Part shown: positions 9,141 through 21,362 of the stretch, piece after piece
Layout: each line of letters starts with the position of its first letter
Numbering within the stretch: the first letter of the stretch is position 1
Notes under the pieces: model-generated
Seen by the model: only the letters and a program-made list of their open reading frames with translations
What the model was told of the DNA's origin: nothing
Database searches by the model: none
Origin: Pararge aegeria
Lineage: Eukaryota > Arthropoda > Insecta > Lepidoptera > Nymphalidae
Length of the DNA stretch: 64,000 nucleotides
NCBI RefSeq assembly: GCF_905163445.1
Contig: NC_053184.1
Span: 7,502,001 to 7,566,000 of the forward strand
Direction: 5' to 3'
Program-made: the position numbers and the translations under genes

Positions 9141-12100
9141 AGATCATCGATTAAAATATCGAATAAATACAATATAATAGGTAACATAAGTACGCATTAC
9201 ATACCCATATTATTTATTAAAACTGTGTCATTAAACACGCAAATTTAAGTATGAAATAAAAAAATGTAGCATTTTACAAAAAACTGTAAATAAACAATGT
9301 TTAATGCCTACCCCAGATGTCAAATAATACCTATGTAAGTACGAAGTTAATACCGTCCACATTCTTTTTCCTATAATGAATTAATGCAGGGTATAATTTT
9401 CTTGTCGGACACACTGTCACCGTATCAGCATGCACTATACATTAAAAAGTAATATCATAATAAAAGATGTATCTTATACGTTTACTCGTGACTTATTACG
9501 TACGGAGTACTACATGGCTCTGTCATTGGACGGCGGCCGTGGGAAGCCTCTGCCCTGCCAACTTATTGTTTTTCACAAAGATTGATAGCGGAAACACGAT
9601 ATCTCCCTTCGAACTGGTTTTAATGGTTTTATTTGTCATTTCCGCCCGAATTATTGAAACTTAATTCCGCATTACTCTACCGTTGTTAGTTTGTTATTAT
9701 ACCTCAATCGTTTTGAAAAGATTGATCGCGTTATAATTATAGTGTAAGTTAACATGTTGTATAATTTTCGCAAGGAATGTCCTAGCCATTAATCATGCCC
9801 GTCTATTAGCTAAGTAGGAAATGAGGGAAAGGTCGAAAAAGTTGACTTCTGTGGGTGTTGCTCAGGCATCGTTATAAATACATTTCGCTTGTGCGAAATG
9901 TAGGCGGAGCGGGTCGGGGGCGAAAGATTTCTTCGCAATCAATAACATCGGTTGGTCTTCAATCCTAATTAATGCAAGATTGATGAGGATTACAAGACAG
10001 TATCAAATTACTTTCACATTATTTTATTTCTAATTAAATCTAATAATAATAAGTTAAGTATTGTAGTGTTACTCGAAGTTAAGGAAATAATAATGCCTAC
10101 CTTACGAGATGTAGTACTCGACGGCTGTAATGATTCTCATAATTTTTTTTTATCACGACCGTGAAGAAAAAAGAAAATTGAATGCTTTGCGATAGGCCGC
10201 AATAGATCTGTTTGAGAAAATGCATTTTGAGTTTGAGTTGGATACGAGGCTCTCCTAGGGCCTGAGTTTTACTCTTAACACTTTTTTGTAAACTTTGCAA
10301 AAAATGCAAACCTTTTTTATCTTCAACTAATTTACGTTTGTATTTCTTGGTTTTCTATGATGCGGTAGGAATGATTGTGGTCAATAAAAACATTTTTTTT
10401 TTATTTTACTTTATATTTGGCTCTCAAAAGTAATTCATTTAATAATAAGGATATTATTCAACTGCAAAATTCTTACACTTATTATTATTTTTGCTAAACT
10501 ATACGAAATTGACAAAGATATCACAGCCGTCAAATCTTTTAACCGAGGACCGAGAACAGTTTAACATTCATTTTGAAAATATTTTCGGGCAGTGCATTAA
10601 TCTTGAACAATTTCACGGTGAATGAGGCAGTTGATTTATTACTATCGATAATATAAATCGTCGCGTAATGAATTATTATTTATAACATAATAATTATTAA
10701 GCAGATTTCAGGACACAGCATCGTATGGCGCGACCAATGTAACGTGACGTAATTATAAATAATTCAGCTTTTTTTTAAATTATACGTGAACTTAATTGAA
10801 TGACCTTAAACCCGAACTTGAGATAAATTTATATGCCTGGCCTTTTGCTTGTTTTTAACAGACATATTCAACGTAGAAGACGTATCAGAAGGGCTCCCAT
10901 CGTACAAGCGAACCTACTTCATTTTTAGCTAAGGGTCCTTTCGGTTTGTAACGAACAAAATGAAATGGTAAATGTTAAAAAAAATGTTACAATTAATTTG
11001 AATTCATATGACTGGCTTCAAAATTAGGGTGCAAAACATAACAACTGTTGTCGTTTGAACCTACGTTCACAAGTCTATTTAAACTTTTTTTTTATTAAAA
11101 ATTTACCTGTCGAATTTCCAAAGAGCAGTTAAGATTTAGTTTTGACTATATCTTATTACATGTAGGTGGTAACTACATGTTAATCTAAGAACTCCCCAGT
11201 TAGTTGCTCGGGATAAAATCTGCGTAGGTATCTCCTCGTATATTCCACCCACGACGTTCGACCACGTGTGTCGCAAGCCCGCGGCGGCAGAGCAATTTTA
11301 CAGTTAATATATTTGCACTGATTGCCGGGACCCGGGACACGATGTTACATGTATTTATTTATTTAATAGAACAAACTAAAACAAGAAATTTACAAGCTCT
11401 GATAAAATTGTTAGCGACCGACAAATCACACAACCTACGTCATATTTATAACACCTGGTACCCGAATGATTTTTAAGTTAATTATCATTAGAAATGATGC
11501 AAGGAGTAAAGTAGTAAATATAATAAATATGAGTTAGATGATTCATTGAATTTAATTTTTTATCACAGTAAATTATCAGTTTTTATTTATTATTAAATAT
11601 CTACTAATCCAAATATTTAACGTTTTATTAAATAGATTATTTACTCTCTAGTTTGTATAAAAACTTTTCGGATACGAATATCTTAATATATTATGTATCT
11701 GTTTTATTGGCAACATTGTAAAACCTCATCGTCTATATCCAAAAGTACAGGCATTTCATTGTAGGAGTTCGTGCGTTCGTTTCGAATACGATGAGTCAAC
11801 TATTATCAAATAGATATAAAAATAATCCGCTTAAAAGATAAACTTTTTCTTTTGTAGGAGACGTTAGGTAGTTCGCCCCGAACCTTATTATATATATTAA
11901 TAGCAATAAACGTTATGTTCAACAATGATAGGGACCTTGAATTTATTGCATTCAGTGGCTTCATAATTGGAGCTGCTCCACCAACTAACAATTTCTTATT
12001 AAACCACTATAGATTACGGCGTTTTGTTATCTTTATTCTCTATGAGGCTGTATAATTGCACTTTGACAAAGTTGCGGCAAATTGGTATGCCGAGGTGATA

Positions 12101-12184
12101 AATATAGGGCGATATATTTATTGCAATGATCTCGAAATAAATAACAATTTCATTCGCGGAGAACAAATGCTTATGTGTCTCATA
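9141..12184. other. No gene seen; about 3 kb of mostly unique AT-rich DNA
   Basis: I see no coding region or clear repeat. Small points: a perfect 9-bp-arm hairpin at 9880..9901 (acatttcgc, loop ttgt); GC-richer islands at 9885..9930 and 11240..11340, the latter with a CACGTG E-box near 11264; an (ATTT)-rich spot near 11350 that may be a LINE end. Short frames at 10097 and 11806 (minus) show nothing recognisable. Confidence 0.4.
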
Positions 12185-12471
12185 TCTAATATATATAAAT
12201 CTACTGTCAGGATGTTTGTCCGCGATGGACTAAACTACTTAACCGATTTTAAATTAAATTGGCACACCGTGAGCAGTCTGGTCCAACTTAAGAGATAGGA
12301 TAGCTTAGATCTTTAATTATAGTCGCAATTTTATTTTATTGCAAATTATTTGTCTATTATTAATTGACAGTCACATGTTATATATATACTACTATACTCA
12401 TTTAACGCTTAGCGATACTGAATACTTTAAAAACAATATCAAACGCTGACGAAGTCGCGGGCAACAGCTAG
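12185..12471 (+). mobile_element. Non-autonomous Helitron-like element, complete copy (unoccupied Jockey site)
   Basis: Starts with TC after an A (12185) and ends in CTAG (12468..12471) before a T, with no terminal inverted repeat and no target duplication. Just before the end is a small hairpin: cgc/gcg plus gac/gtc stems around a gaa loop. The 287-bp body has no coding capacity. The split copy at 25457..25555 and 30487..30682 differs at only a few positions, and here 'ccgtgagcagtctggtccaa' is uninterrupted, so it serves as the empty site for the Jockey insertion. Helitron assignment rests on the ends. Confidence 0.7.
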
Positions 12472-12837
12472 TAATACTATAATTATATCATTGTTAAAAA
12501 TAGCGTCCTTAATCACAAAAAGGTTGCGTCTCTTGCGGAGGGGTTTTGGTGGTGTATTTTATTTAAAGTTACTGAGTATTCTTGAAATCCTTTTTATTTG
12601 AAAGGATGTACCAGCGAGTTACTTTTATTCAATTTGGTGAAGTTCTGATTACGATCTTTGAATATAGATCATGGAACTCCGAAGTAAATGAACGCATAAC
12701 AATATCCATACATATCAGTTTACAAAGATAGTGCAGTTTTAGTTGAAATTCTTATTACATCATCTACCTATCACTTGACATGATTATATTCAAATCGCAT
12801 AATATATTTTAATGAAATGTAAACTCTACATAAAAAA
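12472..12837. other. No gene seen
   Basis: AT-rich spacer; nothing recognised. Confidence 0.4.
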
Positions 12838-13123
12838 ATAAAAAAAACCCCCGCCACAAATATTTCACTTTTCTTATTCCCTTTCAATATGGTGTACATT
12901 ATTTTACTAGTCAAGCCTTTTAATTTTGATATATCTACCTTTCATTTGAGAGTTGTTTTTGAAAAAATATTTATTAAGCTATTTTGTGATTAAACATTGC
13001 TAAGATCACTCCCGACTAATTCACCTTTCAAACAAAAATGAACAAAATCCAAATCGGTTAATCACGTCATACAGACACGTCAAACTTACAACTGCTCGTC
13101 GTTTTTGCGTCGGGGGTTGAAAA
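12838..13123 (-). repeat. Unclassified interspersed repeat with similar ends
   Basis: The left end begins 'aaaacccccgccac' and the right end is 'gcgtcgggggttgaaaa', so both ends read inward as AACCCCCG. Near the right end (13050..13090) 'ccaaatcggttaatcacgtc' and 'agacacgtcaaactta' resemble the 5' region of common lepidopteran non-autonomous elements. No target duplication found. Class uncertain. Confidence 0.45.
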
Positions 13124-13836
13124 TGTTGTCTAAAACAAACTTATTTGCTTTTTATTTTTGCGTTAATATGTCCTGTTTCTGTAACTCGTATAGCTGGTAA
13201 TACTATGCTTATTTGTGAGGGCCTGTAACATTGTACCGTTGAAGGTATCCCGGCATTACTAGGGCGGATACATAAACAGCTTTTTGTGCAGTCGGTAAGT
13301 CACAGATTTCGGCTAATGAGCGGATAGAAGGGCTATTATGTAGAGACCCACTTTGGATTACTGTTGCGAAATTCGCTTGTTTTCGTTTTCACGTAGCATA
13401 AATAAGCTTTTTAAAACTGTTTGCAATCATAAGTCAAACATATATTTAAAATCCACTTTAACATAGTAAAAATAAAGCAATATAGTTTTAATTTCGTTGA
13501 TAAAAGTAAGGTTAAAAAAATCTCCAAAAATGGTCGGACTTTAATCTGGTACATTAGATCCGCACATAATATGCCTTTAAGTATATAAGTCTTTAAATCA
13601 ATTTGTATTAGACATAGAGTTGAAGCATTAGAGTAAAAAAAATGTCTTATTTTATAATATTAAAACAGAGAAAAAAAAGTTACAATTTAATTAGTCTTTG
13701 AACATGTTTTTTATGATTGTATTTTGTTCATTAAATCGAAATAAGTACTTGCTTAGTACCTATTATATATAAATAAATTTATATAATTTTTTCATACACT
13801 ATTATGTCGGATCCTTCTTCTATTCATGATATGTTT
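13124..13836. other. No gene seen (AT-rich)
   Basis: Nothing supported. 13200..13380 is slightly GC-richer without a recognisable frame. Confidence 0.4.
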
Positions 13837-14193
13837 TTTCTCTAGGTGATTTTGGACCTGCCAATGCACAAGTTTAAAGAATTTGTTAAAACACATTTAT
13901 TAGAGCGAGGTTACTATACAATTGATGAATTTTTTAATGATAAGGTTGCTTGGAAGCATCCGGCTCCGCTTTCAGCTCTCACAAGATAGAAAAATGAATG
14001 TTAAAATACAAAATGTAAATTGTTGATGTTGGAAAAGAGCAACTGCTGAGTTTCTTGCCGGCTTCTTCTCGGTAGAATCTGCCTTCCGAACCGGTGGTAG
14101 AATCACTACAAACAGACAGACTTGACGTTTCAAAAGTGCTTATATTAGGCCTACTTGAAATAAATGAATTTTGAATTTTGAATTTTTGAATTT
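13837..14193 (+). mobile_element. 5'-truncated LINE: RT C-terminus plus 3' UTR and tail
   Basis: An open segment at 13864..13989 encodes a 41-residue peptide starting MHKFKEFVKTHLLERGYY, then TIDEFFNDKVAWKHP, ending at TAG (13987). I recognise this as the extreme C-terminus of CR1/Jockey-group reverse transcriptases common in Lepidoptera, where an F-K-x-x-x-K-x-x-L motif precedes YYTI-DEFxNDK-x-AW. A TAG sits in frame just upstream, so nothing more of the protein survives. The 3' UTR with 'gccggcttcttctcggtaga' follows, then a TTTTGAAT-type tail to 14193. A shorter relative is at 4153..4300. Confidence 0.7.
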
Positions 14194-14236
14194 CTACATT
14201 AACTTCTTCATCATTCTGTTATTTAAAGTAAACTAT

Positions 14237-14402
14237 TTTACTCTATGAATAGATATATATTATATATCTATTCATAGATATATTATATATCTATTCATAG
14301 ATATATCTATTCATAGATATATAATATATATCTATGAATAGATACTAATATCTTTTACTCTATGAATAGATATATATTATATATCTATTCATAGAGTAAA
14401 AG
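14237..14402. repeat. Nested AT-rich palindromes
   Basis: A unit built from 'ctatgaatagatatat' and its reverse complement alternates several times. The segment 14352..14402 is a perfect palindrome with 25-bp arms around one T (ends cttttactc/gagtaaaag). The left half repeats the same motif near 14237..14270. Such structure extrudes as cruciforms and is unstable in cloning and assembly. Confidence 0.9.
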
Positions 14403-15001
14403 CTATTTTTTGATATTAACCAATGGATTTAAGTTCATAATAATTCCTCATTTTTATGAATTCCAGTTTGAATTTGAGAAAAATAATTCTTATTAGAAGC
14501 ACATTGAAATTGATTTGACAACAATGCAAATATTACAAGTAGATTAAATTTTGTATTGTTGTAACTCTACACCTTTCATTGTGTATGCGTTAACGCTTAA
14601 CTTTGTAGAATAGGTTAAACTAGGTGTGCATTGTAAAATGAATGTAAAAGTTGGAGGTCGCGTGGCGTGACTTTGGAGAGACAGGGTGAGGGACAGGTGT
14701 GCAGCCCTCTGCGATTTGCCGAGGTTAGGAGGGTTGTTTAAACGATGGTGTGTTAGTGTAAAGCAATGCGTTTTACACTCGGGTTAAATATTTTATGTTA
14801 CATAATAATAAAATTATATAATTTTTGTTTTTATTATAATATTTTGTTTTTACAAACATACGTTCGAATACGAGATTTTACCCGTGAGTTATTCTGCGTG
14901 GATCTTATTTTTGGAATGAAAGTAAAGTTATATCAAGCCAATCGATAGATGTCAAATTACTGAGCATTATAGGTATTCATTTGTTCTAGTAGAGCGTTTT
15001 A
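14403..15001. other. No gene seen
   Basis: Mostly AT-rich. 14650..14735 is a GC-richer patch with no frame I can support. Confidence 0.4.
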
Positions 15002-15320
15002 TGACAGAGCTCGTTCGGCGAAGTACTAACGCCATGCTTTTTTTATGTTAACAGACAAGCGCTTGACTGCAATCACACCTGATGGTATGTGCTGATGCAG
15101 CCTAAGGAAGGTACTTATATTTGTCTGTTGCAAAACAGCATTGTTGGAATGCTGTGTTCATTTTTGAAGTTCGTGGTTGTGGTGTGATAACAGGCACATA
15201 CGCCTCAGGTTAATAGACACAGGGTGGCACAATGCAGAACGCGTTTCTTGCCTTGCTACGGTTTTCTACTTGGCATCGGGCACTTGGTACAGCAATGATT
15301 AATTTTAATAATTTTTATTA
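15002..15320 (+). repeat. LINE 3' end (family F), interrupted by another insertion
   Basis: Parallels 61163..61425: 'tgacagagctcgt', 'gccatgct', 'cagcattgttggaatgctgt', 'acgcctcaggttaatagaca', 'cagggtggca'. Between 15037 and 15113 extra DNA of another LINE family interrupts it. The tail is T/A rich. I take this as a 3' UTR of a non-LTR element; the clade is unknown. Confidence 0.6.
15037..15113 (-). repeat. LINE 3' end (family G) nested in family F
   Basis: Starts with a T run and 'atgttaacagacaagcgctt', then 'gactgcaatcacacctgatg' and 'tgatgcagcctaag'. Same order as 23663.. and the reverse of 18590..18731. The T run marks a poly(A) end on the minus strand. Absence of this block from the copy at 61163..61425 shows it is a later insertion. 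Confidence 0.6.
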
Positions 15321-15362
15321 GAGTAATTATCAATTTTATAAATTTAAAATGCATAGAAAAAT

Positions 15363-15540
15363 TTTCGGAACCGCCAGTTTCTGAACCTGCAACTCTGTGG
15401 CAATCGCAGCCTGAGTTCTTTCTCCAATTAAGCTACGGTTCTCCTACCGTCGATGCCGAAATTAGTATATGCCTTTCACATCAGTCTTATAGAGACTGTA
15501 GCGTCATCTAGTAGGAAACGTTGCAGTTTTGATCTACTTT
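15363..15540 (-). repeat. tRNA-like SINE (family T), diverged copy
   Basis: The reverse complement gives 'gtagcttaattgg', 'aactcaggctgcgattgcca', 'cagagttgcaggttcag' and 'cggttccgaaaat', aligning block by block with 3380..3460. Upstream in element orientation it also has 'gtttcctactagatgacgct', the same 5' extension as at 3310..3340. Box B is damaged. Confidence 0.55.
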
Positions 15541-15611
15541 AATCAATGATTAAGATAAAAAAGTAGGAAAGCACAAGACCGTGTTGTTTCCACCCGCATT
15601 CCATGGCCTAC

Positions 15612-15703
15612 TTGTTCATGACTATTTCTAGTTGAGGGAATAGAACCCAAGGCCTTGAACTCAGAAAGCAGGGTCGCTGCCCGCTGCGCCAATCGGCTGT
15701 CAA
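15612..15703 (-). repeat. tRNA-derived SINE (family A), head only
   Basis: Reverse complement of the family A head: box B region 'gggaatagaacccaaggcc', then 'cagaaagcagggtcgctgcc' and 'gcgccaatcggctgtc'. Body and tail are absent, so it is truncated at the tail side. Confidence 0.8.
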
Positions 15704-15739
15704 CTATCTAATGAAAAGAGCCACGTCGGCACATTGCCA

Positions 15740-15768
15740 CGTTGCCTCATGATCCTCATGAGGCAACG
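15740..15768. repeat. Perfect hairpin, 13-bp arms
   Basis: 'cgttgcctcatga', loop tcc, then its exact reverse complement. It stands alone in a slightly GC-rich patch. Confidence 0.9.
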
Positions 15769-18589
15769 GGGCAAACGGGGCATGAGCAAAACCCAAAAAC
15801 ACATTTACACATACATTATAATAGTATGCCTGGACAAAGTAAATCTATGAGTTGATCTAGGACATGGTTCTTATATTTGTCGGCATCGCAAATTTATTAC
15901 ATTCAAAGTAGTTGTTTTAGAGTGATTAATGTAGCAGATATTTACAAATCTATATACATTTCCACATAAAATTTGTCACATTTTGCAATCTTAATTTTTA
16001 ATGGTAAATATTGTAACAATTTAAAAAAAGTGGTGGTATAAAGGTTCGAGAAATACAGACAGTGGACATTAAATTCGTTTCTACGGCGTGAGCAGATGGT
16101 AGAATTAAATTACAAACACACCCTCAGAACTCTTCCAGTTATAAAGTCATTAAGTCGCGAGTTAGTAAAATCAATAATAATAATTATTGGTAGCAAGTTA
16201 CACGCGTTGACCTGCCAAATAATTAATAATAACTACAAGGTCTAATCAAAATGCACCCTGCGTAAACCAGAACAACACAGAACCAGCCACCATAATATCC
16301 ATTTCAATGCATAACTACATACATACAAGTTCAGAGATTTGAGAACGTGTATTGGCACCCTATTATTAAAGGCAATTTAACGTGAGCTAAAAAGAACGTG
16401 GTAGTTGTAAGCATTTGTTTAGAAATGTAGGGCCAAGTTATATTGGTGCATAGTTATGCAACGTGCGTCCATGTCGCGTGTCGCGAGGGCGCAGGACAGG
16501 TGGGTTTTTACCCCTTATTTGAGGGAATTTGAGGTCATAACGCATAACTATACTTGTGCTGGCTATTTTGAGGTTGACCATACTTTGAAAGAAAATATGT
16601 AAAAAAATCCTATAGAGTTTACATACATTGCTCTACATAGTCCAGTGGGGGTTGACACAGCAGCTTCTTCTATTATGGTGGTTGGCGGATTTTAACGATT
16701 TTAAACAAAGGTTAATCACCTAGCATAGCTTAGCATTCTACCTAGGAAAGCGGATAGCTTGAATTAAATAACACTGAGAAATAATTATTAATTTTTGCAC
16801 AAATTAGGAATGTAATTGGTTAGCATACTAATTGGAACAAAACTAAAGATAACTTTCCAGAATAAATAACTAGGGATAAATAATGGGTATGTTTTCGCAG
16901 TGAATTGAATACATTATAAACATAATAGCCATTGTTGTTAAATGAAAAGAAATACTCTTGATAATTGACAGTTTTATTAGCCATGACTACAATGTTTTAA
17001 TGCCATTAGTGATTACAGTTTACAAATGTTATGAAAACCTGCTTTATAATTTATTTATTTTATATTTACCTAGCCTAAAATGTTGTCATTTAAACACATA
17101 AACTTAAGGTTTTTACTTTTTTTATTCTTTATTAAAAGTTTTGATGTCCTGTATTTGAGGATAATAATATGGAGAATCTATACATTTACAGTAAAAGCGT
17201 TACACTTATCGAATGCAAATAAACGTGTTACGTATTTGAATAATGCCAACCCCTCGATTAAAATAAAACTTACATAAATGCGCTTGTAAAGAGTAGGTAC
17301 GTGCTTATACATATTAGTGTATAAAAGATATTTATTGAAATAAAATTGCTAATTTCCTATTTAAGGTTGTTATTAACAAAGTGTCTAGCAGTTGCTAGTC
17401 AAATGAGGTACATATGACGTCCAAAGAGAAGATGTAAGTACATGCTTTAAGGCGTATTCTTCGTCCACCGACTTCAAAACGTTTTCGTTTTAAAACCTGT
17501 TGTTAAGTACATTTTGGCATCTCTATCAATCTTATGACCTTATCTGTGTGACTGTTAAAAGGCTGGTGGCTGGCTGGCTGGTGGTCTTACGATGCTACAG
17601 ACTTTAAAACTTACTAGTTACTAGATATTGTCGAAAAGAGGAGTAGCTCAATTTTGTATCCGAACAAATATTATAAGTAGTTGATTGTATTCTATTAAAT
17701 AGAAGGACTTCATATGGTTAGTACAGTTTTTACGAAATTATTGCAAAAGGTATGATGTCTGACGCACCCGCTGTTAATATTCTCGCGGATTTTCTGTCAG
17801 TTGGTAACAGTATCTAAGATAAATCTATAGTCACGATAACAATCAATGTTGCGATTACGCATTCAATTCAAACTAAGCTTTAGCCAATGTTTGGATATTT
17901 TGACCGCAGGAATCAAATAAACTATTATTTTTTTATATCGACTGATAAATCTCTAGATGTCAAAGGCGCCTTTTGTTATGGATCCCGATTGAAAGTGAGT
18001 CTGCAACTATACAGATCCTGTGATAGAATTCATATATTTCAACACCATTGTATATCAGCTTTAAGGCCATCAGTTTCAATATTCTATTGAAAGATATCCT
18101 GCGATGATGGGAGCCTTATCGCTACGATCACGTTTTAAAAGTACCACTTTTTATATAAATATATATGCATATTTACAGAGGGTAAGGATCCATTTCTTAT
18201 ACTCTAAGCTTTAAGTAGCATTTATAGACTTACAAGTGGTTATTCTCTAAATTAATGCTAAGAAATCTTTACGTAGGTACCTATATGAATGACTAACAAA
18301 CGATTGAATTCTATAACTGGTCTCTTTTTAAAGTTTCGATGTCAGGAGTCTTTATATGTTGTCTGTTTTAATTATTTGAGTTCCAACTTATTAAACTGAT
18401 AAACTTAGTATAGAAATGCTAGAAATAGTCGAATTGAACAACAATCTTTCTAGCGGAATTTCTTTGTAGCAATCATAGCAAATTCTGCATACAAACATAT
18501 GATAAAATAAAAACTTTTTTAGAATGAAGTTCTTTGATATTTTGAGCTCGCAAACTGCACAAATGACTGCTTTCCGGTACGATGTCGCG
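15769..18589. other. No gene seen; about 2.8 kb of AT-rich unique-looking DNA
   Basis: No repeat family, coding frame or RNA gene recognised. A GC-richer patch lies at 16440..16520. Short frames at 17080 and 17887 (plus) have no domain. 17570..17590 has a short ggctggct repeat. Confidence 0.4.
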
Positions 18590-18731
18590 TAGAAACCTAT
18601 TAGGGGTATGGGTTTAATATAACTGCTAAACCCCTTACAGGTTAGCACGATTTCATCTTAGACTGCGTGGTAACTTACCAGCAGGTTAGATTGCAGTCAA
18701 TGGTTAACTTTTAGTGAGAAAAAAAAAATGA
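18590..18731 (+). repeat. LINE 3' end (family G) with poly(A)
   Basis: Contains 'taaaccccttacaggttagc', 'catcttagactgcgtggtaa', 'cttaccagcaggttagattg' and 'cagtcaatggttaact', ending in a run of A (18719..18728). Reverse-strand relatives at 23663..23960 and 15037..15113. 5'-truncated. Confidence 0.75.
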
Positions 18732-19859
18732 CATGCAGGGTCGGTTTTCATTGTAGTACGAAACCCCAAAAACTACAGCAAAATAACGAGCTTGCAAATC
18801 GCACGCTAAGATACTTAAATCAATGTCTTTTTGAGTTTCACTTCCAATTCAAACATATATCAGCATAGTAATAAAATTTTATAATCATTTTAGAAGCAGT
18901 TCAATATTTTATAACATCTTTTATTTCCCACCAATACGCTTTAGATTTAACACACCTGTAATGAATAATAGATTCTTGTATTTTTGCCGTGTAATTGACA
19001 CGGCGCGGTTCTTATGCTATAAACTTATGATATAGTTTGAACGATTAATCTCACGCGGTAGGTGGTAAAATTTACGAATAATGAGACGAACCTCCTCCGG
19101 AGTTCTTCGCGTGCCAATTATTGACGTAATTATTTTAAAAATATGACCGTCCTTTTGTGATATTTAACACTTTAAAGTGGCAATATTTTTTAATCACCCG
19201 TCGCGACCAGTGTTTATACAGTCGCCACGCTGGTTGGCTTGTTAATTGACTCTTTATTCGGTATTCCTTCAAACATTCATGAAGCCTCATACGACAAGCT
19301 CTATAAAAAGGCTGGACGGGTCATTCATTATCCGCGCCTTCAATGAAGCTGAGTAGGTACGAGTAAATATTTTTAAGGTGCCTGTTACATGATTGAAGCT
19401 GGCAACCCGAAAATAATGTGCGCGGTATAATGGTCGAGGGTAATATTACTTGCGACGCAATTATTTAATATAGCTTATAAATCTTGCCACGAATTGATGG
19501 AATATTCTGTAACACTTACTCGTAAGTGTCTCATTAGCAGTTATGGCTTGTTTAACGTGATTACGCTTTTAAAATTATTATAGTATTATTTCGTAAAATT
19601 TCAGCACCTACCTACATAAGCATTGTACTATATTGTGTTTCTTTTGTTGAAAATACCTTGTTTATTACTCACTTGTTGCATTAAATGAGGTTAATAAATC
19701 GTTTATTTACTCGGTTATAACATGTTGATTTAATTTTAATTTACTTAGTTGTTGTTTTTTTTTTGATAATTAAGGGTCCTTAGAAGATAGTATTAACAAT
19801 CTAACCTAACAGCTCTACCTTCTCTAACACACGATGTCGGTATTGTTTGTGAGAACAAC
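18732..19859. other. No gene seen; unique GC-richer island at 19000..19500
   Basis: The island at 19000..19500 matches none of the repeats in this window and has several homeobox-like taattg/attaat words. It could be a conserved regulatory region, but this is only inferred from composition. A TATA-like motif within it is listed separately. Confidence 0.35.
19301..19335 (+). promoter_or_regulatory. Possible TATA-type core promoter
   Basis: 'ctataaaaaggctgg' is close to the TATAWAWR consensus, and 'gtcattcatt' lies about 30 bp downstream where an initiator would be. No coding exon follows nearby, so it is weak evidence. Confidence 0.2.
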
Positions 19860-20096
19860 TGGTGCCGTGTGGTGACGGCAGATTAGAAAACAGTTATCGC
19901 CACCGTTGTAAGTGAATATAACGGAGAACAGGCAGCAGCGTTTTCTTTGCTACTACTACCTGGATGGTAGTAGCGAACACCCGTCTGCCTAACGTGGTGA
20001 TTATGGTCAAATCCTCCAGTTGGAAGAGGCCTTTAGCAATGGGCTGTTATGGGCTGTTTTGGGCGGTACATGTTGATGGTGATGATGATGAATAGC
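19860..20096 (+). repeat. RTE-like LINE 3' end with (TGATGA) tail
   Basis: Order: 'tggtgacggcagattag', 'aatataacggagaacaggca', 'gctactactacctgg', 'cccgtctgcctaacgtggtg', 'ggaagaggcc', then GATGGTGATGATGATG. The last coding part of RTE-like elements and a TGA-rich tail have this layout. Several internal gaps. Confidence 0.7.
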
Positions 20097-21089
20097 CTTA
20101 AGGTATATCGACATGTATCAAGGTTAATCCCATACGGATTCCGGGTACTAAAACTGTAAAATTTGTCAGCGATAGACCATTATTTACGTTAACGTTCAGC
20201 GATTATAGAAAGCTCCAGGTGACATTTTATTTATTTACTTATCTATTAGCTTTTCAAAGGAAACAAACAGTACTATTACACATAAAAGTAATGTCAAATT
20301 TTTATATCACATAAACCAATGAAGTTTCCAGTCTTTCCAGTCCGGTTCAGTTCAGTCCAGTTCCAGTCTTTCTTAGTCTGAATATCATCTGGATATCGTT
20401 ACCATTAGGTATATTGTTAAGGTTCGGTACGGAACATGAAAGTTTTGTGTGAACTAGTGGTTCAACAAGTTGTATACTCACACACATTGTATGATCATAA
20501 TAAGTTTTATTAACTGTATCTTTGTCACAGATCAGAACTCCGTATAAGCCTTGGCCCTGATATGTCTACAGGGTTTGCGATTCTTAATTCCGTACGTTCA
20601 TTTAATCAGTGTCTTTATGGTTTTTTTTAAGAGTAGCGCGACTTATCGTACTTTTAAGACATTTGAAAAGTGACTAGTGATTATCTTACGTTCACACCGC
20701 AGGCTATTAGTAGCAGCCAAAGGAATACATTTATTCCAATCAATTAATTCGTTCTTTACACCCAGATGGAAGATAAACCAGCATTTTTCAATACAAACGA
20801 ATAACTTTTAATTAACAACAAATTAAAATGAAAAATGTACTCGCAGCCAGTGTTAATAAAGCGAATAACGTGCAAGTATGGATGGATTTTTCTTACAAAA
20901 TCTGCTCCTATTTGAGGTTCCGTAAATAATTTTACAATTAAGTTACTTTGTTAAATCGAAATTAATGTTAATCAAAGTTAAAAATCTGTTTATTTAAATA
21001 AGTGTATAGTTTGCAGTTTTGATGCGTAAGTTGTACCTACTCTTTACATTTTAATAAATAATAGAGATGGCTATATTCGTTGCCTTCAA
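20097..21089. other. No gene seen; CAGT-rich low-complexity patch
   Basis: 20332..20385 repeats ccagtc/cagttc words in a degenerate way. The rest is AT-rich with nothing recognisable. Confidence 0.4.
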
Positions 21090-21320
21090 ATTAAAGCTAC
21101 GTGGCTATCATACGCCCCTAGTGGGACTAAGATGCGCGCCACGATATAAAATTAATATGTCACCATTTTCTCTTTCTATTTCTATGGGACTGACCTCAAG
21201 GTGATCATGGTAGCCCTACTGGTTAAAGAAGAAGCCCACAACAAACAACGAGTAACCATATCGCCGTGTCACATTCACGCGCAACCTTATAGTTAGAGCA
21301 ATAATTCATACCGCAATAAT
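21090..21320 (-). repeat. LINE 3' end (family C), diverged
   Basis: Holds 'aaagctacg' and 'aagaagaagcccacaacaaa' and then 'agagcaataattcata', the same order as at 21717..22140, with much divergence and gaps. Confidence 0.45.
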
Positions 21321-21321
21321 T

Positions 21322-21362
21322 CATAAGCGGTAGGTATATACCTTATATACCTACCGCTTATG
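21322..21362. repeat. Perfect hairpin, 17-bp arms
   Basis: 'cataagcggtaggtata', a 7-nt loop, then the exact reverse complement. It sits at the end of the diverged family C copy. A near copy of the left flank (gcaataattcata) precedes it, so it may have formed by local template switching. Confidence 0.9.
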
